From contig NZ_BKAU01000001.1 in NCBI RefSeq assembly GCF_007992715.1, positions 1,054,001 through 1,118,000 on the forward strand: 64,000 nucleotides of DNA, in the 5' to 3' direction. This document shows, one piece after another, positions 34,074 to 46,200 of the stretch; positions within the stretch are counted from its first letter, which is position 1; each line of letters begins with the position of its first letter. The position numbers were made by a program, and so were the translations under genes. The notes below the pieces were generated by a model. That model made no database searches, had not been told where the DNA came from, and saw only the letters and a program-made list of their open reading frames with translations. The stretch comes from Chitinophaga cymbidii (GTDB lineage Bacteria; Bacteroidota; Bacteroidia; Chitinophagales; Chitinophagaceae).

Positions 34074-35198
34074 ATGCAACACCATCATGTGAAAGAAACC
34101 ACCAGGGAAACACTGGAAAGGGTAAAAAGCGAGTATTCCCAATTAGTTAAGACTACCACATTTTCCCTCCAGGAGCTGTTCAACTCCGCGGACTTCCGGC
34201 TGGAAGAGCACTGTAAAACCTATCAACCCCATCCGGGTAGCGAGCAGTTAACAAAAGAAGCCCGGGCTTTCGGGGAGCAGTACGGCATCTGGCTGGACAA
34301 TGCCAAACATTACATCAGCTGCGTCCTCTTCGTTTTTCCCAATGCCACTTACGAAAGAATGGCGGCCATGGTAAAGAACAATGCCATTGATTACTACCTG
34401 AACGACACCATGGGCAGGGACGTTTTCTGCTACCTCAGCCCCCGGCAGCAGCTGAACGCCCGGCACCTCATCTACCGGATGTCCTGCATAGACGAAACGC
34501 TCGATACGGTAGACAACGCCCATCCATTAGAGCTGGCCAATGCGGCGATCCTGAAAGACATTCGTGAAACGTCCACCACGGAATGGTTCACGCAGTTCCT
34601 GAAGCTGTACAACCATCATATTGCGGTGACGCATAAGGACTGCAATGTGGCCGGCCTCGGGTTCATTCCGTCGGTGGATAAATACATCGAGATGCGCAAC
34701 CACACTTCCGGCATGCCGCACATCGTGATGCTGGTGGAATACAGCACCGGCGTGTTCCTGGACTGGCAATGGCTGGCCCGCATAAAAGTAGTGCAGCGGA
34801 TGAAGCGCATGCACAGGGCCGCTGCGCTGATCGGCTGCCTGATGAACGACCTGTTTTCGTTCGAGAAAGAAGTGATCGACAACGATTCGGATTCCAACCT
34901 GCTGATGTCTGTGGCGATGAACAACCCGGACATGTCTCTTTCCGATGTGATCCAACATTCCGCCGGCATCGTACGGGATCTGCTGGTGGAGTACATGGAG
35001 CTGTCCGCGCAGATCGAAAATAAATGCCGTCAACTGCCCGCCAGTGAAGCGGTGATGGTGAGCAAGCTGCGCATACACCTCGCGGACCTGGACAGAAGCG
35101 TGCAGGCCAGCTGGACCTGGCAGGTGTACACGAAGCGTTTCAAGCGGTTTGATTCCATCTGGGAAGAAACACAGCTGGCAACGCCGGTAACCGCGTAA
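34074..35198 (+). CDS. Class I terpene synthase family protein with atypical aspartate motif
   Basis: 374 residues from the ATG at 34074. An in-frame ATG at 34008 would add VNKLLTFDFPHLKP, which loosely resembles the N-terminus of bacterial terpene synthases, so the start is uncertain. The metal-binding NSE motif is canonical: N258-D-L-F-S262-F-E-K-E266. The pyrophosphate sensor fits R208 in YIEMRNHTSGMPH, with the effector Gly at 213, and the C-terminal RY-type motif is KRFKRFDSI. The aspartate-rich motif is degenerate, IDYYLNDTMGRD (106-115) instead of DDxxD. The product, presumably a cyclised sesqui- or diterpene from a prenyl diphosphate, cannot be predicted. No prenyltransferase or P450 is adjacent. 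Its stop is 11 bases from that of the convergent histidine kinase. Confidence 0.82.
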   Translation: MQHHHVKETTRETLERVKSEYSQLVKTTTFSLQELFNSADFRLEEHCKTYQPHPGSEQLTKEARAFGEQYGIWLDNAKHYISCVLFVFPNATYERMAAMVKNNAIDYYLNDTMGRDVFCYLSPRQQLNARHLIYRMSCIDETLDTVDNAHPLELANAAILKDIRETSTTEWFTQFLKLYNHHIAVTHKDCNVAGLGFIPSVDKYIEMRNHTSGMPHIVMLVEYSTGVFLDWQWLARIKVVQRMKRMHRAAALIGCLMNDLFSFEKEVIDNDSDSNLLMSVAMNNPDMSLSDVIQHSAGIVRDLLVEYMELSAQIENKCRQLPASEAVMVSKLRIHLADLDRSVQASWTWQVYTKRFKRFDSIWEETQLATPVTA

Positions 35199-35209
35199 TG
35201 TAATGAAGA

Positions 35210-36982
35210 TTATTCCAGTAACTCCTGGCTGTTATGATGCAGGTGCGCTTTCAATACCTTGATCAACGAACTGTAATTGATTGGTTTTTCAATAAAAGCA
35301 TCAGCTCCTGCCTTGATAAAGGCGTCCCGCGTTTCCGCATAGGCATCACCGGTTGAGATAATTACTGGAATATCTTTCAGCTCCGGCGTACGTTTCAGGT
35401 ACAGCAAGGTTTCCTCGCCGTCCATGACCTCCATATGGTAGTCCATAATAATGATGTCCGGGATGTGCTTTTCCACCTGTACGATCAGGTCCTGCCCGTT
35501 CTTCACCCATATGGTATTGCAGCCGATGTGGCTGAGCAGGCGGCAAAGCAGCTGCGCGTTCAGCTCGTTATCTTCCGCCAGCAGTACGTGAATGTTGCCA
35601 AGACCGTCCAGCGTTACATCTTCCTCCGGCTCCGGCAGAATATCGCCGGTACTTCCTTCCTGCATGGGAAGCACTACGGTGAAAACGGTTTTATCTTCCC
35701 CGCTGTCCACCATCACCGTTCCACCCATGGCGGTTACTTTTCCTTTTACAATGTAAAGCCCCAGGCCGGTGCCTTCGATGTATTTGCTTTTGTCGGTCAC
35801 GAAGGGATTGAATATCTGCTCCTGCTTTTCGGGCGGGATCACGGGGCCTTTGTTGCTGAATTGCAGGCTCCACCGCGTGCCGGCGCCCTGGATGTGCAGG
35901 TGCACCGTCGTATTTCTATCGGCATACTTGATGGCGTTCGCGAGCAGGTTGGTGGTCACCTGGTGTATCTTGAGAATGTCGTCGTGCAGCACGGCCGGCA
36001 TTTGCGCGAAGGTGAGCTTCAGGTGGATGTTCCGCGTTCTGGCGATGACCTTGTTCACTTCTATGATCCGGGTGAAGAACTGCTCAACCAGGAAGCTTTC
36101 CTTTTCGGTGACTTCCATCATGCCGGATTCTATCTGCGCCATGTCCAGCACATTATTAACGATGCTCCGGGCATTCTTGATAGCGTCCAGCTGCTGGTCT
36201 ACCAGTGTTTCAACGGACTTCAGCCGGTCATCCAGCCGTATCTCCCGCTTTAACAGCTGGGCTACACCGTAGATGGCGTTCAGCGGCGTTCTGATCTCGT
36301 GCGTGACCTGGTGAACGAAGATCCTTTTGAAGTAGTTGGCTTTTTTCAATTCTTCGTTGGTGTCATTGCTTTTGATATATGGCCGGCTCACAACGATGAT
36401 CAGCAGCAGGATAGCGCTGATGATCATGGTATGCATCAGGAAAGCGGTGTTATAGCTGAGCGGGATAGGTGTAAACCATTCAAAATAATAACTGGTTTCA
36501 ATGAGCGCCAGTGTAAGAATGGCGGCAACAAGACAAATCCGCCGCAGCCTGTCGTCTTTGAATATCAGGTAGATGATCGATATCAGAAAAATGATCATGG
36601 CCTCCAATGCCACCACATTGCTCAGCAATATGCTGAAATACATGATGGAAGCGCACTGCACGAGGTATACTGTGAGGCTGGCGGCGAGGTATTTTCTTTT
36701 GAAGTTGAGGATGACAACGGAAAACGTGATGATGAAATCGAGGATGACCGGGCCGAGGATAATATCCCACCGGTCCGTCAGCGCCAGGAATACCGGCGTG
36801 ATAGCGATCAGCAGCATACAAATGGAAACGCTGATGGCATTGACGATGAAAATGCGCCTCCTGGTGTCATCATCCTGAATACCTCCGGTGCCCGCGTTCA
36901 GCAGCCATGAAAATATCTTTCGTATTCTTTTCGGGATAACTTTCGCCAGCAAACCGGCAGATGTAACAGCCATAAAGTTCAT
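35210..36982 (-). CDS. Hybrid sensor histidine kinase / response regulator
   Basis: 590 residues. Six hydrophobic segments lie between about 45 and 200 (IFIVNAISVSICMLLIAITP through MHTMIISAILLLIIVVSRPY), leaving no large periplasmic domain, so the signal is probably membrane-borne or intracellular. HisKA: His228 in VTHEIRTPLN. HATPase: N box NLLANAIKYAD, G boxes near GTGLGLYIVKG. Receiver from about 463 (HVLLAEDNELNAQLLC) with phospho-acceptor Asp514 in IIIMDYHMEVMDG and the conserved late Lys (IEKPINYSSLI). There is no output domain, so a separate regulator or phosphotransfer protein is needed. Convergent with the terpene synthase; a perfect inverted repeat lies upstream. Confidence 0.93.
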   Translation of the reverse strand: MNFMAVTSAGLLAKVIPKRIRKIFSWLLNAGTGGIQDDDTRRRIFIVNAISVSICMLLIAITPVFLALTDRWDIILGPVILDFIITFSVVILNFKRKYLAASLTVYLVQCASIMYFSILLSNVVALEAMIIFLISIIYLIFKDDRLRRICLVAAILTLALIETSYYFEWFTPIPLSYNTAFLMHTMIISAILLLIIVVSRPYIKSNDTNEELKKANYFKRIFVHQVTHEIRTPLNAIYGVAQLLKREIRLDDRLKSVETLVDQQLDAIKNARSIVNNVLDMAQIESGMMEVTEKESFLVEQFFTRIIEVNKVIARTRNIHLKLTFAQMPAVLHDDILKIHQVTTNLLANAIKYADRNTTVHLHIQGAGTRWSLQFSNKGPVIPPEKQEQIFNPFVTDKSKYIEGTGLGLYIVKGKVTAMGGTVMVDSGEDKTVFTVVLPMQEGSTGDILPEPEEDVTLDGLGNIHVLLAEDNELNAQLLCRLLSHIGCNTIWVKNGQDLIVQVEKHIPDIIIMDYHMEVMDGEETLLYLKRTPELKDIPVIISTGDAYAETRDAFIKAGADAFIEKPINYSSLIKVLKAHLHHNSQELLE

Positions 36983-37064
36983 AGAACATTAAGAAATAGT
37001 TGTAGGGTATTTTTATTCTTTATCCAAGCTAAAATTGACAAACTAAAAGGGTTCTCGTTCGTAC

Positions 37065-37081
37065 CTGTATTAAAAATACAG
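37065..37081. promoter_or_regulatory. Inverted repeat upstream of the histidine kinase gene
   Basis: CTGTATT-AAA-AATACAG is perfect over seven pairs and lies 83 bases before the kinase ATG in AT-rich DNA. It fits a dimeric-regulator site; which protein binds is unknown. Confidence 0.4.
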
Positions 37082-37148
37082 TATTTATCAATCCAGCGGA
37101 TATTTAATTTTAACGGGAATTACGCAAATATGTTTGTGTTGATAAGGT

Positions 37149-37859
37149 TTACAAAGTTACGGCCTGTTTCACTTTCCATATCGGGAACAAATAAGATATG
37201 GTGTATTGCATGTCGAACGCGCTTCCTTTATATCCTTTCCCGAAGCCGGGGATCACCAGCGGCGGGAAGTCCCGCTTCGCCAGCTTGTTATTGATGAGAA
37301 TGCGTTCATGCAGGCTCCATCCAAGATAGAAATTCTTCAGCACTTCCACTTTGATGCCTACCGTCAGCTCCACCCAGTGCGCCATGGCGTTCGTTTTAGG
37401 ATAGCTGCCTTTGGTGTTGCCCCAGTAGTCGTTGTAGATGGTGTATTCCGGCACTTCGTAGCTGAACAGCGCCAGGCCGTAACGCATGCCGCCGTAGATC
37501 ATGAAGTTCTCGCGGGGCACCTGTTTCTTCAGCAGGTTATAGTTTGCGCCGATGGTCAGCGAGATGCCGTTGCCTTTGTAGGTGTAATTGGTATCTGAAT
37601 GGGAGGTGTTGTTATAGCCAAGCTCCGAAGCGATGTACAGGCGGTCGTTATACCGTCCGTCCAGCGTTACCGTTACATCGGTGCGGTATGGCTGGAAAGC
37701 TTTTACCGCGAACCGGGTAAGGTCCAGCCCCACACGAACGCCGGCGGGCACGGCCACCTTTACCTCCGGCAACGAATCCTTCTTGGGGGATTGCGCGCTG
37801 GCGGCAAGGGCCTGCAGCAACAGCAGGGCGCTAAAAATGGAAGGTAAGGTTCGTTTCAT
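37149..37859 (-). CDS. DUF6048 family outer-membrane-barrel-like protein
   Basis: 236 residues with a signal peptide (LLLLQALAASAQ). Alternating strands such as VRVGLDLTRFAVKAFQPYRT, LYIASELGYNN, NGISLTIGANYNLLKK and FMIYGGMRYGLALFSYEVPE indicate a small beta-barrel, presumably in the outer membrane. The conserved FYLGWSLHERILINN lies near the C-terminus. The pair DUF6452-DUF6048 recurs in Bacteroidota. Its start overlaps the DUF6452 gene by 29 bases, so translation is coupled. Function unknown. Confidence 0.8.
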   Translation of the reverse strand: MKRTLPSIFSALLLLQALAASAQSPKKDSLPEVKVAVPAGVRVGLDLTRFAVKAFQPYRTDVTVTLDGRYNDRLYIASELGYNNTSHSDTNYTYKGNGISLTIGANYNLLKKQVPRENFMIYGGMRYGLALFSYEVPEYTIYNDYWGNTKGSYPKTNAMAHWVELTVGIKVEVLKNFYLGWSLHERILINNKLAKRDFPPLVIPGFGKGYKGSAFDMQYTISYLFPIWKVKQAVTL

Positions 37860-38291
37860 TGCCGGTTGTTACGTTATGGTTGCGTACCTGTATGGATTGG
37901 AGAACGTTCGTGGTATGAATGATCGTGTCCAGCGTAAAATAAGTGGCGAACCCGCAGCCGGCGGACACAAAGTGCGGCTGGCGGCGGTAGCGGAAAATGA
38001 GCGTGTCCGCAATGCGCGTGGAATCCGTCTGGAAATAGAAACGGCTGCTGTCCGCCGTTCTGTCCAGCGAAAACTGGATGCCGCTGGTGGGATTTTTCGC
38101 ATAGATGCTGTCGTCTTCCTTGCCGAAAGCGTAAAGGGTGACCTTTGGCATGGTGGTGTCTTTCTCCACGTTGTTCAGCACATACCGGAAGTTCGCGCGC
38201 AGCTCTGTGCGCACGTCCACATCACATACCTTGGTATCGTCGTCACAGGCCGCCAGGCAGGTGAGGGCGCATATCATCAGCAGGGCATATC

Positions 38292-38295
<4 letters not shown>
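37831..38295 (-). CDS. DUF6452 family lipoprotein
   Basis: 154 residues from the ATG at 38295 (MRYALLMICALTCLAACDDD), which overlaps the uvrA stop as ATGA; the frame is open 16 codons further into uvrA but the lipoprotein signal decides the start. Lipobox CLAAC, then CDVDVRTELRANFRYVL and a beta-rich body ending TTGNETNLTFHF. It belongs to the DUF6452 family that accompanies DUF6048. A lipoprotein plus barrel pair suggests an envelope complex (inference). Why it is coupled to uvrA is unclear; read-through economy is the simplest reason. Confidence 0.8.
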
Positions 38296-41168
<2,873 letters not shown>

Positions 41169-41198
41169 ATAGTTCTCCGAACACGAAATTCAAGGTAT

Positions 41199-41206
41199 CA
41201 AAAATA
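41199..41206 (-). promoter_or_regulatory. Candidate -7 element of the uvrA promoter
   Basis: TATTTTTG on the minus strand matches TAnnTTTG, 30 bases before the uvrA ATG. No TTTG at the -33 position; an A-rich stretch is there instead. Confidence 0.4.
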
Positions 41207-41285
41207 CGCTTTTTTCGGGTGGGATCGGCATTTTGAGGGGATTGGTTTTGTGCCGGTTGCACATTAACGTGATTTAACTAAATTT

Positions 41286-41909
41286 ATGTCAAAATCGGGA
41301 TGGGCGAGATTGACTGAGAGTTTCCAACATAATGAAAAAGAACTATTACGATTGATGGCGGCAGGCGATGAGGCCGCCTTTCGTCGTTTCTTTGACCATT
41401 ATGCCCCATCCATCTTCACCCTGGTGGAACGCCTCACCCGCTCGCGCCCGGATACGGAGGAAATTTTGCAGGACACTTTCATGAAGATCTGGTCGATGCG
41501 GGAAAAGCTGGCGGACATCGGGCAGCCAGGGCACTACTGCTATGTGATCGCCCGGAATATGGCGATGGACCGCCTGCGGAAGTTCGCACGGGAAAAGACA
41601 TTGCAGAACAGCATCCGGGAGATGTTCCCTCAAAGCCACGATCACAGCGCCGAAGCCGCGATGATCTCCCGCGATTACCAGCTCCGGCTGAACGAAGCCC
41701 TGCAGCAGTTGCCCCCCAAACAGCAGGAGGTTTACCGCATGAGCCGGGAGAACGGCCTGAGCCACGAAGAAATATCGGAGCAAACCGGACTTTCCAAAAG
41801 CCGGATCAACAACATTCTCGTTGCCGTGCTCAAACATATAAAATCCCGGCTCGGACTGCCGTCCGGCCTCACGATCCTCGGCGCCATGGCGCATTTTTTC
41901 CATCGCTGA
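41286..41909 (+). CDS. ECF sigma factor of the polysaccharide-utilisation locus
   Basis: 207 residues. Region 2 at about 25-95 (DEAAFRRFFDHYAPSIFTLV, DTEEILQDTFMKIWSMREKL), linker, region 4 at about 135-190 (QLPPKQQEVYRMSRENGLSH, EEISEQTGLSKSRINNILVA) and a hydrophobic end (GLTILGAMAHFF). With the FecR and SusC genes downstream this is a trans-envelope relay: SusC senses oligosaccharide, its STN domain contacts FecR, and this sigma drives transcription of the locus. It stands divergently from uvrA. Confidence 0.92.
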   Translation: MSKSGWARLTESFQHNEKELLRLMAAGDEAAFRRFFDHYAPSIFTLVERLTRSRPDTEEILQDTFMKIWSMREKLADIGQPGHYCYVIARNMAMDRLRKFAREKTLQNSIREMFPQSHDHSAEAAMISRDYQLRLNEALQQLPPKQQEVYRMSRENGLSHEEISEQTGLSKSRINNILVAVLKHIKSRLGLPSGLTILGAMAHFFHR

Positions 41910-41990
41910 ATTTTTTTTTGATAAAAACGGTTATTGCTGCTTCCGGGGAACGTCTATATTCAGGCGGGCGATAAATCCCCCTTTTCCAAC

Positions 41991-43127
41991 ATGCCAGTTA
42001 CCGACAGATTACGCTATCTGCTACGCAGTTATATCGATGGCAGCTCCACACCGGCAGAGCTGCAGGAGCTTTCTGACCTGCTGCCCACCGTGGAAGACGA
42101 TGTGCTGGAGGAATTGGTGGATGAGGAGTATGAAGTGATCAAACTGCTCGGCGCCAGGCAGGATGCCGACTGGAATCGCTTATTTAATAACATTGTCCGC
42201 TCTCCCCGCAGCCGCTCCCGCTGGTGGCAATATGCCGCTGCCGCAGCCGTAGTGCTGGGTATCGCCGGCAGCGCGTACTATTTTGCACAGCGCCCGGAAA
42301 AAGAAGCCGCTCCCCTTACGCAATCCACGCCTGTTGAAGTACAGCCTGCCCGCTCAGGCGCGGTGCTCACGCTTTCCAACGGTCAGCAGATCGTGCTGGA
42401 CAGCGCAGCGGACGGCAACATCGCCAGCCAGGGAAGCACACAGGTTTCCAAGGTGAACGGAAGACTGGTGTATTCCAGTGCGGATGCATCCTCCAGAGAA
42501 ATAGTCTACAATACCGTGTCTACTCCCCGCGGCCGGCACTTTCAGCTGGAGCTGCCGGATGGCACCAGGGTTTGGCTGAACGCCCTTTCATCCCTGAAAT
42601 ATCCGAATGTTTTCAACGACGGGGAACGCAGCGTAACCTTACAGGGAGAAGGTTACTTCGATGTCGCCAAAGATGCCGCGAAGCCTTTCCGGGTAAAAGT
42701 AAACGGGCAAACCATAGAAGTACTCGGCACCGGGTTTAACGTGCAGGCCTACACCAGCACCATCGTCACTACGCTGATCGAAGGCGCGGTGAGCGTAAAC
42801 AACGGCAATAGCCGCACAGCGCTTAAGCCAGGCCAGCAGGCCGTTTCAAACGATCAATCCATACAGGTCCGCCCTGCGGATATGCAAAAGGCCGTTGCGT
42901 GGAAAGAAGGCGAGTTCCGCTTCCGGAGCGATGATATGAGTAATATTATGGACCAGCTATCACACTGGTATGATATAGATGTGAGATATACCGGCAAACT
43001 GCCGGAAAAGCGCTACAGTGGTAGTATCAGTCGCCACGCCAAAATCGAAGAAGTGCTGGAAATGCTGCACGTATTAACAGGCGCCCGTTTTGAACTGAAA
43101 GACGCCGAACTAACTGTTATACTTTAA
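41991..43127 (+). CDS. FecR-family anti-sigma / signal transducer of the locus
   Basis: 378 residues from the ATG at 41991 (MPVTDRLRYLLRSYIDGSST); a TTG start 57 bases upstream is unlikely. Cytoplasmic sigma-binding part 1-75, membrane helix about 80-98 (WQYAAAAAVVLGIAGSAYYF), FecR domain about 180-280 (TPRGRHFQLELPDGTRVWLN, VTLQGEGYFDVAKDAAKPFR, VKVNGQTIEVLGTGFNVQAY) and a DUF4974 domain at the end (EFRFRSDDMSNIMDQLSHWY). It should hold the ECF sigma until the receptor binds ligand. A hairpin separates it from susC. Confidence 0.93.
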   Translation: MPVTDRLRYLLRSYIDGSSTPAELQELSDLLPTVEDDVLEELVDEEYEVIKLLGARQDADWNRLFNNIVRSPRSRSRWWQYAAAAAVVLGIAGSAYYFAQRPEKEAAPLTQSTPVEVQPARSGAVLTLSNGQQIVLDSAADGNIASQGSTQVSKVNGRLVYSSADASSREIVYNTVSTPRGRHFQLELPDGTRVWLNALSSLKYPNVFNDGERSVTLQGEGYFDVAKDAAKPFRVKVNGQTIEVLGTGFNVQAYTSTIVTTLIEGAVSVNNGNSRTALKPGQQAVSNDQSIQVRPADMQKAVAWKEGEFRFRSDDMSNIMDQLSHWYDIDVRYTGKLPEKRYSGSISRHAKIEEVLEMLHVLTGARFELKDAELTVIL

Positions 43128-43206
43128 TTAAAAAAACAAAAAACTACGTTATGACATGATGAAATGCCACCATTAAAGCAAATCCACGTATGGGCCTGAA
43201 ATGAAA

Positions 43207-43233
43207 AACGGAAGTGTTTGCAGCACTCCCGTT
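43207..43233 (+). other. Hairpin between fecR and susC
   Basis: AACGGAAGTG (43207-43216) and CACTCCCGTT (43224-43233) pair over nine of ten positions (one A/C mismatch) with a seven-base loop. It has no T tract. It matches in position and type the hairpin at 12058-12079. A further AACAC/GTGTT inverted repeat at about 43275-43289 lies just before the susC start. Confidence 0.5.
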
Positions 43234-43295
43234 GATTAAGGGTCATTCATAAACCTTTTGAGCAATTTATTTTAACACCTTAAGTGTTCCAAGTT

Positions 43296-46200
43296 ATGAT
43301 TTCCTTTTTGTTCAGCAAAATAAGGAGGGGGCGATGTCTATGCCCGCTATTTTGCAAAATTATCCTCGTTATGAAGTTAACGGCTTTCCTCTTTTTGATA
43401 ATGATTGCCGGTGCCAGCGCCAAAAGCGTGGCCCAGAAGATCACCTTTTCTTTCCGGCAGGCCACGCTGGAAACGGTATTTTCAGAAATTGAAAAACAGG
43501 CAGGTATCCGCTTTTTGTACAACGACGACGTGGTGCACAATGCCGGACCGGTTACCCTGCAGGTAAAAGAGGCTGCCATCGATGATGTGATGCAGCTGCT
43601 CACCCGAGGCCGGGAACTCAACTACCGGATGGTGGCCGGCACCATCGTTGTTTTGCGCAACGGCGCATCCGCGACTGCCGTGGCAGACAGTAGTATCACC
43701 GGCACTGTAAAAGGCCCTGACGGCAGCCCCCTGCCTGGCGCCTCCGTGAGTATTAAAAGCAAACCCGGCACCGGTGTGATCACCGATGCAAATGGCCGCT
43801 TCAAATTAAACGCCGGTAGAAACGCTACGCTCGTTGTTTCCTACGTGGGAATGCAATCGAAGGAAATAGCGTTGAACGGGAAAACCAGCCTCCATATCTT
43901 GCTTGAACAATCCGATTCAAAGCTCAATGAAGTACTGGTCGTAGGTTATGGTACCGTAACCCGTAAAGACCTGACCGGCTCCGTAGCGTCCGTGAATATG
44001 GAAGACCTGAATAAAGCACCCGTCGCTTCTTTTACCGAAGCGCTCGCAGGCCGTGTGGCCGGTGTACAGGTCAATTCCGCGGATGGACAGCCCGGCGTTG
44101 AACAGAACATCGTGATCCGTGGCGCCAACTCCCTCACACAAAACAACGCGCCACTTTATGTAGTAGACGGCTTCCCGATAGAAGACATACAGGCCGCCGC
44201 TTTGAATAACGAAGACATCGAATCGATCAATATCCTGAAAGACGCATCCGCCACCGCCATTTATGGCGCCCGCGCGGCAAACGGCGTTGTAGTGATCACC
44301 ACCCGGAAAGGCAAGACCGGCAAACCGGTCATCAATTTCAGCACCTCACAAGGCTTTCAGTCCATTCGCAAAAAAATGGACATGATGGACCCGTATGAGT
44401 TCGTGGAATACAATTATGAGCTCAAACCCGCCGTGACCGACCAACGATACCTGTCCGGATACGGCAGGACCCTCGAAGACTACCGCGGCGTTGCCGGGCT
44501 CGACTGGCAGCAGGAGATCCTTGCCAATACGCCCATCACCAGCATGTATAATTTAAGCATGCGCGGCGGAAACGCGGATACGAAATACACCCTCTCCGGT
44601 GCGCTGTTCGATCAGGACGGCATCCTGCGCAATTCCGGGTATAAGCGTTACCAGGGCCGTCTCGGGATCGATCAGAAAATCAGTTCCAAAGTAAAAGCCG
44701 GTGTAAGCATCAACTACAGCCATATCGCCAGAAACGGTCAGCCGGTCGCTCAGCCGGAATCCAACACCAACCAGTCGACCGCCCTGCTATACAGGGTTTG
44801 GGGCTACCGGCCTGTTGCAGGTGCACCCATCAATCTGCTGGAAGAAGAAACCGATGAAGAAGCGCTGACCAACAACGAGATCAGGCTCAACCCTGTGATC
44901 ACGAACGATAACGAGTTCCGGCGTAACAAGCTCACAGATATTATTGCCAATGCTTACCTGGAGATTGCGATCACACCGCAACTGACCTTCCGCACCACCG
45001 GAGGTTTGAATAACCGCTTGCAGCGCAGCGAGGCATTCTTCAATTCAAAGACCACACAGGGATCACCCAAGAACCCGATGAACACACGCGGCCAATGGGG
45101 CTCCGTTATTACAACACAGCGCAACATCTGGAACAACGAGAATACGCTCACTTACGATCGTAAGTTTGCAAACGGTCATCGTATGAACGTTATCGGCGGT
45201 TTCTCCATGCAGGGTATTACGGGTGGCTCTAATGGTTCCGCAGCAACGCTCGTACCCAATGAAGAACTGGGTATAGACGGCCTCGATGAAGGCGTTCCAT
45301 ATTCCGTGACCGCCAATTCCACCCGCTCGGCGCTGGTATCTTTATTCGCACGCGCCAACTACAACATCGGTTCACGCTTCCTGTTTACCGCTACGATCCG
45401 TGGAGATGGTTCTTCCCGTTTCTCTTCCGGCAACAAGTGGGGGTATTTTCCGTCAGGCGCTTTCGCCTGGAATCTTGGAGAAGAAAATTTCATCCGCGAC
45501 CTCGGGTTCGTTTCCTCTGCTAAAGTACGCACCAGCTATGGTGTTACCGGCAATAACCGGGTAAGCGATTTCGCCTATCTCGCCAGCCTGCTGATGCCCG
45601 TCCGTTACGCTTACTCATTCGGGAACGGCACCCCTACCAATGGCGTGATCCCCGGTGACGCAGGCAACGCCGGACTCAGATGGGAAAGCACCCGCCAAAC
45701 CGATCTCGGTATAGACATCGGCCTTTTTAAAGAAAGGATCAATCTCACCGTTGACCTGTATCGTAAAAATACGGTAGACCTGTTGCTGAACGCAGATGTT
45801 CCATTCACCACCGGGTATGGGAAAGCATTCCGCAATATCGGCGAGATCAGGAACGAAGGCCTGGAGATCGCGCTCAATACCGTAAACATACGCACCAAAA
45901 AATTCAGCTGGGAAAGCTCGTTCAATATCAGCTTTAACCGCAACAGGATTGAAGCATTGAATGCAGACCAGCAAAACCTTTTCGGGTTCGTAACGGTGTT
46001 TACGCAATACAATAACGCTGCGTTGTACCTGTCACAGGTAGGCCAGCCAGCGGGCATGTTCTACGGTTATATTTATGACGGGGTATATCAATACGACGAT
46101 TTCATCAAAAACAATGATTCCTATACGCTGCGCTCCGACAGGCCGGATAATGGTAACGACCGCAGCACGATACAACCCGGAGACATCAAATACCGTGATC

